NCBI GenBank assembly: GCA_026390635.1
Contig: JAPLFO010000180.1
Span: forward strand, 1-38,591
From: Ignavibacteriales bacterium
GTDB lineage: Bacteria > Bacteroidota > Ignavibacteria > UBA10030 > UBA8401
Reading direction: 5' to 3'
DNA: 38,591 bases
The notes beneath the pieces were generated by a model that saw only the letters and a program-made list of their open reading frames with translations, was not told where the DNA came from and did not search any database. Both the position numbers and the translations under genes were made by a program. How positions within the stretch are numbered: the stretch's first letter is position 1; each line of letters starts with the position of its first letter. Positions 35,276 to 38,591 of this stretch are shown here, one piece after another.

Positions 35276-35839
35276 ATGAAATTATTAGTAATCATAGGTT
35301 TCTCATACTTATACGCATTCTTTGAAATATTTCTGAATATTCGACAAAGAAGAAAAGGCATCATGATCGCTTTGAATGATAAAGGTAGTTTATGGTTGTT
35401 ATATATTTCCATAACCATTGGATATATTTTGTCATTTTCGATCGGCGCAACATCAATCGGTAGGATATATCATTGGGATACTCTATTTGGTATTGGAGTT
35501 GTGTTGGTCATTGCAGGTATGATCATCAGAATACAATCAATATTAACGCTTAAGAACAGTTTTACATATTCGGTTGCAAAAGTTGAGGATCATAAATTGA
35601 TAGAAACGGGAATGTATAGATATATTAGACATCCAGGATATTTAGGGCAGCTTCTTATTTTTATTGGGATTTCGATCTCATTGTCAAATTGGCTATCAGT
35701 TATCTTTATGGTAATTCCAATTGCTATTGGGTACAATTACCGAGTAGCTGTTGAAGAACGGTTTATGGCTGAACAATTCGGACAAAAATATTTGAACTAC
35801 AAAAACAAGACAAAAAAAATAGTTCCAATGATTTACTAG
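35276..35839 (+). CDS. Isoprenylcysteine carboxyl methyltransferase-family membrane protein
   Basis: The start at 35276 (MKLLVIIGF) follows GGAG 10-12 nt upstream; the open frame extends to 35159 but crosses the S1 site. The protein has about five TM helices, and the C-terminal half carries the ICMT/PEMT signature: KVEDHKLIETGMYRYIRHPGYLGQLL, then VEERFMAEQFGQKYLNYKNKTKK. Bacterial members methylate lipids, isoprenoid-like or other small substrates using S-adenosylmethionine; the substrate here is unknown. The gene is A+T-rich and lies 33 nt after GTTAGGG, as expected for a gene cassette. Confidence 0.78.
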   Translation: MKLLVIIGFSYLYAFFEIFLNIRQRRKGIMIALNDKGSLWLLYISITIGYILSFSIGATSIGRIYHWDTLFGIGVVLVIAGMIIRIQSILTLKNSFTYSVAKVEDHKLIETGMYRYIRHPGYLGQLLIFIGISISLSNWLSVIFMVIPIAIGYNYRVAVEERFMAEQFGQKYLNYKNKTKKIVPMIY

Positions 35840-35911
35840 GATGTGTTGTGCCTGACCGACGGATCAAGTATTCGCGTGCTGCACGATCTATCGAAGGCGG
35901 TGAGAATGTGC

Positions 35912-35961
35912 GTGGGACTACCCCGCCGCTCTAATTTTTCGCAATATAGAAATCGTTAGGT
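35912..35961 (+). repeat. attC-like right arm (S2), repeat of 35195-35242
   Basis: GTGGGACTACCCCGCC is identical in both copies, then the sequence diverges (ctc/ctt runs) and converges again on ATAGAAATCGTTAGG. GTTAGGT (35955-35961) is a full GTTRRRY match. The four-TM gene starts 17 nt later with a GGAGG in between. The matching left arm expected after the methyltransferase stop codon (35839) is not seen; a weak IS3-orfB-like stretch (about 35849-35885) lies there instead. Confidence 0.5.
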
Positions 35962-35978
35962 GCCTTGGAGGAAAACGC

Positions 35979-36350
35979 ATGAAAATACGCTCAACTGTTC
36001 GGCGGATCATCCTGACAAGTACGATATTTCTACTCCTTGTTCTGGCTTGGTTTTCGATCTCGGGAGGCCTCAACCAAATTCCTCGATCCCAGACAATTGG
36101 CCAAGTAGTGGAGACCATTGTTCAGATTACGTGCGGGCTTTTGAGCTTGCTGACTGCGGTTACTTGCTTCTACTGGCAGAAGTTGCATCGTCCAGTCCGC
36201 CTCGCTTGGCTTATCTCGCTGATAATGACAGCCGGGATATCTTCAGTTGTGTGGGGACCTCCGATGCTGATTGTGGGAGTGATCTTTTCCGCATTAGCCT
36301 TTCTTGTGGCGCGAGCAATCCTCTGGTTATTGCGGGTTGGCGGCGCCTAA
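35979..36350 (+). CDS. Four-TM small membrane protein, 123 aa (cassette-like)
   Basis: GGAGG lies 7 nt upstream of the ATG. The protein has four hydrophobic segments (~10-27, 40-62, 72-90, 95-118) with short loops, and no known domain. The stop TAA (36348-36350) is embedded in GCCTAAC, the RYYYAAC box expected at the start of an attC site. The gene is also flanked by an inverted repeat (GTTAGGTGCC before, GGCGCCTAAC after, one mismatch). Both features are typical of integron gene cassettes. A decayed relative lies at 34941-35068. The function is unknown. Confidence 0.65.
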   Translation: MKIRSTVRRIILTSTIFLLLVLAWFSISGGLNQIPRSQTIGQVVETIVQITCGLLSLLTAVTCFYWQKLHRPVRLAWLISLIMTAGISSVVWGPPMLIVGVIFSALAFLVARAILWLLRVGGA

Positions 36351-36393
36351 CAACTTAAGAAGGGAAAGAGTCCCCGCAAAGAACACGGGATCT
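36343..36393 (+). repeat. attC-like left arm (S3), repeat of 35067-35115
   Basis: GCGCCTAACAACTTAAG, then GGAAAGAGTCCCCGCAAAG and GGGATCT, align with GCGCCCAAATCACTTAA, GGAAATAGTCCCCCCAAAG and GGGATCT in S1. The right arm ending GTTRRRY is not found downstream, so the site seems truncated. The same bases can also be read as protein in frame with the preceding gene (36351-36548). Confidence 0.45.
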
Positions 36394-36548
36394 ACTTTCA
36401 ATCGCACTCGGATGCAGAGTCGAATGCAAGGCTGGTACTCAATCGTATGGGCGATCCGAAGAATGAAAAAGTAGGGCTGAAGTCGGCGAAAGCAGGAGTC
36501 AAGAGCGGGGAGCTCGTTGTTGGCACGTGGTATTCCGTGGTGGTGTGA
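36351..36548 (+). pseudogene. Possible 3' fragment of an unknown gene
   Basis: In frame after the four-TM stop, 65 codons without a stop give a protein-like sequence (KEHGIYFQSHSDAESNARL, then NRMGDPKNEKVGLKSAKAG and GELVVGTWYSVVV). No start or ribosome-binding site is visible. It may be the tail of a gene whose front was lost in a cassette rearrangement, or a chance frame. No family is recognised. Confidence 0.25.
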
Positions 36549-36697
36549 TTGTGAAAAAAATGGAGCATAGAGAGATCGGTCGCATAATTGCTTCTGTTCT
36601 CAATTCGGCCTACATTGACGCACATGGTAAAAGGGTGGTAAGGCGCTGTTGGCCTAAAGGTGGTGGACGATGCTTAACTGTCCTACGAAAAATGATA

Positions 36698-36740
36698 CCC
36701 TCATTGTCACGTAAGTGGCGGTGGGGGTTTTTATGTTTTT
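36698..36740 (+). terminator. Strong intrinsic terminator
   Basis: A 13-bp stem (36698-36710 with 36715-36727, four G-U pairs) closes on a GTAA tetraloop and is followed by tttttatgttttt. It ends the transcript of the preceding cassette-like genes and insulates the DUF4177 gene. The stretch 36549-36813 otherwise holds no supportable gene. Confidence 0.82.
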
Positions 36741-36813
36741 AAGGGTTGAAATATAAGAGTGTGCTGCAGATCTGGACAAACAACTTCCCATCCACTAATC
36801 AAACGAGGGCAAG

Positions 36814-37008
36814 ATGAAAGAATATAAGATTCTCACCCAAAAGGATAGATTTTTTGCAGGCAAGTTTGACCCAGAAAAATTGGAATCTGCAATAAATTCG
36901 TATGCAACTGAAGGCTGGGAAGTAAAGGCCGCAACGACAGCCAATATTCCCTCTTTCACCGGAGCTCGTGAAGAGATGATTATTGTCCTCGAGAGAGATA
37001 AAAAATAG
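36814..37008 (+). CDS. DUF4177 small protein, 64 aa
   Basis: An AGGGCAAG element precedes the ATG. The sequence has the DUF4177 pattern: MKEYKILTQ at the N-terminus, then LESAINSYATEGWEVKAAT (consensus LN.lg.eGWE) and EEMIIVLERDKK at the end. These are small alpha/beta proteins of unknown function, common in genomic islands. The gene ends in an A6 run (AAAAAATAG), and the following frame overlaps it by 26 nt, so a frameshifted fusion with the next ORF is possible. Confidence 0.75.
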   Translation: MKEYKILTQKDRFFAGKFDPEKLESAINSYATEGWEVKAATTANIPSFTGAREEMIIVLERDKK

Positions 37009-37252
37009 TGGAAATCCGGAATGGTCTAAGAGGGACGGTCTTGCGAGACGTATTCTTCACCGAAGAATCATTTATTGGCGCAGCCACGATGAAGAGTTTG
37101 CGTGTGGAAATATCAAGGCAAAATTCCAATCTAATGGAGGTGAAAGAAAGCTTGCGATGGAAGCTAAGGCGATAGGAGCAAATGCGGTAGTGAATTTTCG
37201 ATATGGTCAACAAGCACATAAGCGCTGGGAACTTATCTTCTCCTTCAAATAG
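36983..37252 (+). CDS. YbjQ/heavy-metal-binding-like small protein, possibly a frameshifted extension
   Basis: The recognisable part is the C-terminal half: ERKLAMEAKAIGANAVVNFRYGQ, the A..lGANAVv.. pattern of YbjQ/DUF74-like and related small domains. The only frame starts are a TTG at 36983, inside the preceding gene, or an ATG at 37156 that would cut into the domain, so the start is uncertain. A +1 shift at the A6 run of the DUF4177 gene would fuse the two. The gene may be partly decayed. Confidence 0.45.
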   Translation: MSSREIKNSGNPEWSKRDGLARRILHRRIIYWRSHDEEFACGNIKAKFQSNGGERKLAMEAKAIGANAVVNFRYGQQAHKRWELIFSFK

Positions 37253-37373
37253 GATACGGAATCTTGGCACGGCGAAGGAGATGCTGTCAAGATGTGAATA
37301 ATGCATGTTACAAACGAAGCCGCTGGCGGACAACCAGATTGTGTAATATTTACATGTGCATTGACACCGCGCC

Positions 37374-37427
37374 GTCCCAACGGGATCTTCGACCCGAAGG
37401 GTCTTCGATCCGGAGGATCCGTTGGAC
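37374..37427. repeat. Tandem hairpin element with GTTGGAC end (attC-like site S4 or REP)
   Basis: Two adjacent 16-bp units, TTCGACCCGAAGGGTC and TTCGATCCGGAGGATC, are each hairpins (GACCC/GGGTC and GATCC/GGATC); most differences between them are compensatory. They sit between CCCAAC (left) and GTTGGAC (37421-37427, a GTTRRRY match), which pair with each other. The GAF-protein start codon lies 29 nt after this. Either a compact attC site or a REP-type palindrome. Confidence 0.5.
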
Positions 37428-37456
37428 AGGTTAAGTCAAATCGTTGGGAGCGAAGA

Positions 37457-38155
37457 ATGATAAACGATAAAATCGAGATTGTTTTGCCAGAGAATATTAT
37501 GGAAAACTGGCAGGAACTCCTTAACATCCTCGCTCACGTTGCGAACATTCCTGCCGCATTGATTATGAGATTGCGCGATGCTGATATTGAAGTGTTTGTT
37601 TCCAGTCAGAGTGAGGGAACTCCTTACCATCCAGGTGACAGTGCGCAGTTCCAAGGGTCGGGACTGTATTGTGAAACCGTCATTAGAACGCAGGAGAAAC
37701 TTCTTGTGCCCGATGCTCTGGCGGACGACCACTGGAAAAATAACCCAGACATAAAGCTGAACATGATTTCCTATTTGGGATTTCCCCTTCTGTTGCCAAG
37801 TAAACAGCCGTTCGGCACTATTTGTGTTCTTGACAACAAGAGAAATGAATATTCGAAAACACTTGAAAATCTCATGCTAAATTTCAAGAGATTGATAGAG
37901 ACACATCTTGAAATAATTTATGTGAATGCAGTGCTTGGCGAAAAAAACAAACGATTAACAGACTATTTGATGGAGCTTCAAGCTCTACGAGGGATCGTCC
38001 CAATTTGCTCAAACTGCAAAAGCATCAGAGACAATGAAGATAGTTGGCATCCCATTGAGCATTATCTTCTTCGACACCCTCAAGCTGATTTCAGTCACGG
38101 CATTTGCCCTGCGTGCATTAAAAAGCTGTACCCGGAGTATGAAAAACGCTCCTAG
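37457..38155 (+). CDS. GAF-domain protein with C-terminal CxxC...CxxC metal-site tail
   Basis: The ATG at 37457 follows GGGAGCGAAGA; an in-frame ATG at 37301 would translate the S4 hairpin and is rejected. Residues ~10-165 form a GAF sensory domain (ENWQELLNILAHVANIPAALIMR, then GSGLYCETVIRTQEKLLVPDA and SYLGFPLLLPSKQPFGTICVLD). A coiled coil (~166-190) leads to the C-terminal module PICSNCKSIRDNEDSWHPIE...FSHGICPACIKKLYPE, a zinc-site-like tail (CSxCKxIRD, SHGICPxC) usually found at the end of signalling kinases and cyclases. No kinase or GGDEF output domain is present, so this may be a stand-alone sensor or adaptor. Confidence 0.85.
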   Translation: MINDKIEIVLPENIMENWQELLNILAHVANIPAALIMRLRDADIEVFVSSQSEGTPYHPGDSAQFQGSGLYCETVIRTQEKLLVPDALADDHWKNNPDIKLNMISYLGFPLLLPSKQPFGTICVLDNKRNEYSKTLENLMLNFKRLIETHLEIIYVNAVLGEKNKRLTDYLMELQALRGIVPICSNCKSIRDNEDSWHPIEHYLLRHPQADFSHGICPACIKKLYPEYEKRS

Positions 38156-38173
38156 AAACTTGGTCAAAAGGCA

Positions 38174-38242
38174 TTGCCACAAAGACACGAAGACACAAAC
38201 TTGGATTTTTCAATCAGCTTTTTTCCTTTTTCTTTGTGGCAA
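38174..38242. repeat. Inverted-repeat element with CACAAAGACAC core
   Basis: ttgccacaaaga (38174-38185) and its exact complement (38231-38242) enclose 45 nt that start with an 8-10-base repeating acacgaagacac pattern. It follows the GAF gene directly. The design resembles short dispersed palindromic elements. A diverged relative of the repeat may underlie the start of the Amidase_3 gene (10930-10957). Confidence 0.55.
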
Positions 38243-38276
38243 ATAATAGGGTTTTCGTCCAAGTCTCTAGCAACTG

Positions 38277-38339
38277 CATCAACTCGGTCTGACAATTCCG
38301 CTGTGCTCCATTGCCAGCCGGCTATGCAGAGCGTTGGGC
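38277..38339 (+). repeat. attC-like recombination site S5 (candidate)
   Basis: Nested helices pair CAAC (38280-38283) with GTTG (38333-38336), TCTG (38288-38291) with CAGA (38327-38330) and GCTG (38300-38303) with CAGC (38315-38318), with unpaired spacers between. It ends in GTTGGGC (38333-38339), an exact GTTRRRY box. At 63 nt it is within the normal attC size range, and the next gene starts 20 nt later. Confidence 0.5.
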
Positions 38340-38359
38340 ATTTAATTGAAAGGGTGAAG

Positions 38360-38591
38360 ATGGATAGTGAAAGAAATCGCGTTTGTCCTGTCGAGTATGC
38401 CAATTCGCTCGATAGCAAAATTAGAAAGTGGTTACAAAATCCCAAAAAGATACTGGCCCCGTATGTTCAAGAGGGAATGACAGTCCTCGATATTGGATGT
38501 GGCCCCGGGTTCTTTTCCATCGAAATGGCAAAGATGGTTGGAAAGACCGGGAAGGTCATATCGGCTGATCTACAGGAAGGAATGCTCCAGA
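38360..38591 (+). CDS. SAM-dependent methyltransferase (3' end outside window)
   Basis: The ATG at 38360 is preceded by GAAAGGG. The visible 77 codons include a class I methyltransferase motif I (MTVLDIGCGPGFFSIEMA) and the motif-II acidic position (GKVISADLQEGML), as in UbiE/Methyltransf_11/25-type enzymes. The frame is open at the window end. The substrate cannot be judged. The gene follows the S5 attC-like site directly. Confidence 0.88.
   Translation, partial: MDSERNRVCPVEYANSLDSKIRKWLQNPKKILAPYVQEGMTVLDIGCGPGFFSIEMAKMVGKTGKVISADLQEGMLQ

Noticed and set aside
36527-36742. 71-aa plus-strand frame
   Set aside because: Its last part is the strong terminator stem and U-tract; a coding role is unlikely.
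1-38591. CRISPR array
   Set aside because: No series of regularly spaced identical repeats of 24-40 bp was seen and no cas gene is present.

Overview
The window looks like a chromosomal contig from a bacterium of the Bacteroidota/Chlorobiota (FCB) group, most likely an Ignavibacteria-like lineage. The main evidence is five large secreted proteins ending in a type IX secretion (T9SS) type A sorting domain with the diagnostic (Y/F)PNPFNP motif, closing near ...KKMLMLK or ...LVLK. Lineage is an inference from domain style; no rRNA or marker gene is present.

Region 1 (1-12898, + strand) is envelope and secretome: a T9SS protein with choice-of-anchor-D modules (5' end outside the window); a translationally coupled pair of a 1048-aa TPR protein and a membrane-anchored DUF4159 protein; then two T9SS-exported peptidoglycan amidases of unrelated folds (Amidase_2 fused to a lysozyme-like domain, and Amidase_3) around a PD40-type beta-propeller protein. 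The last two genes share an ATGA overlap.

Region 2 (13123-19500) holds a minus-strand lipoprotein with its own terminator, about 1.1 kb of gene-free palindrome-bearing DNA, an S9 prolyl-oligopeptidase lipoprotein, several small unknown genes (including a 50-aa CPxCG protein), and a decayed tyrosine recombinase that runs into a tRNA 3'-end-like sequence. This may be the edge of an old integrative element.

Region 3 (19508-24142, - strand) is a complete drug-efflux operon read tetR - hlyD/emrA - emrB - tolC. An IS1202-like element (24175-25620) with a 16-bp target duplication sits 95 bp upstream of tetR, with its transposase reading toward the operon.

Region 4 (25719-32415, + strand) has two more T9SS proteins (a repeat/propeller protein and a DUF3160 protein) sharing hairpin leaders and an almost identical 28-bp element at exactly the same distance after their stop codons, followed by an HEXXH metalloprotease-like lipoprotein.

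Region 5 (32416-38591) is accessory DNA: an EF-hand-like small protein, a PAP2-like gene truncated by an IS3-family element, a solo IS3 end, and a run of short same-strand genes (methyltransferase-like, four-TM, DUF4177, GAF, SAM methyltransferase) separated by foldable sites that begin CCTAAC/CAAC and end GTTAGG/GTTGGRC. This resembles integron gene cassettes with attC sites, though no integrase is present, and it is the most interesting part of the window.
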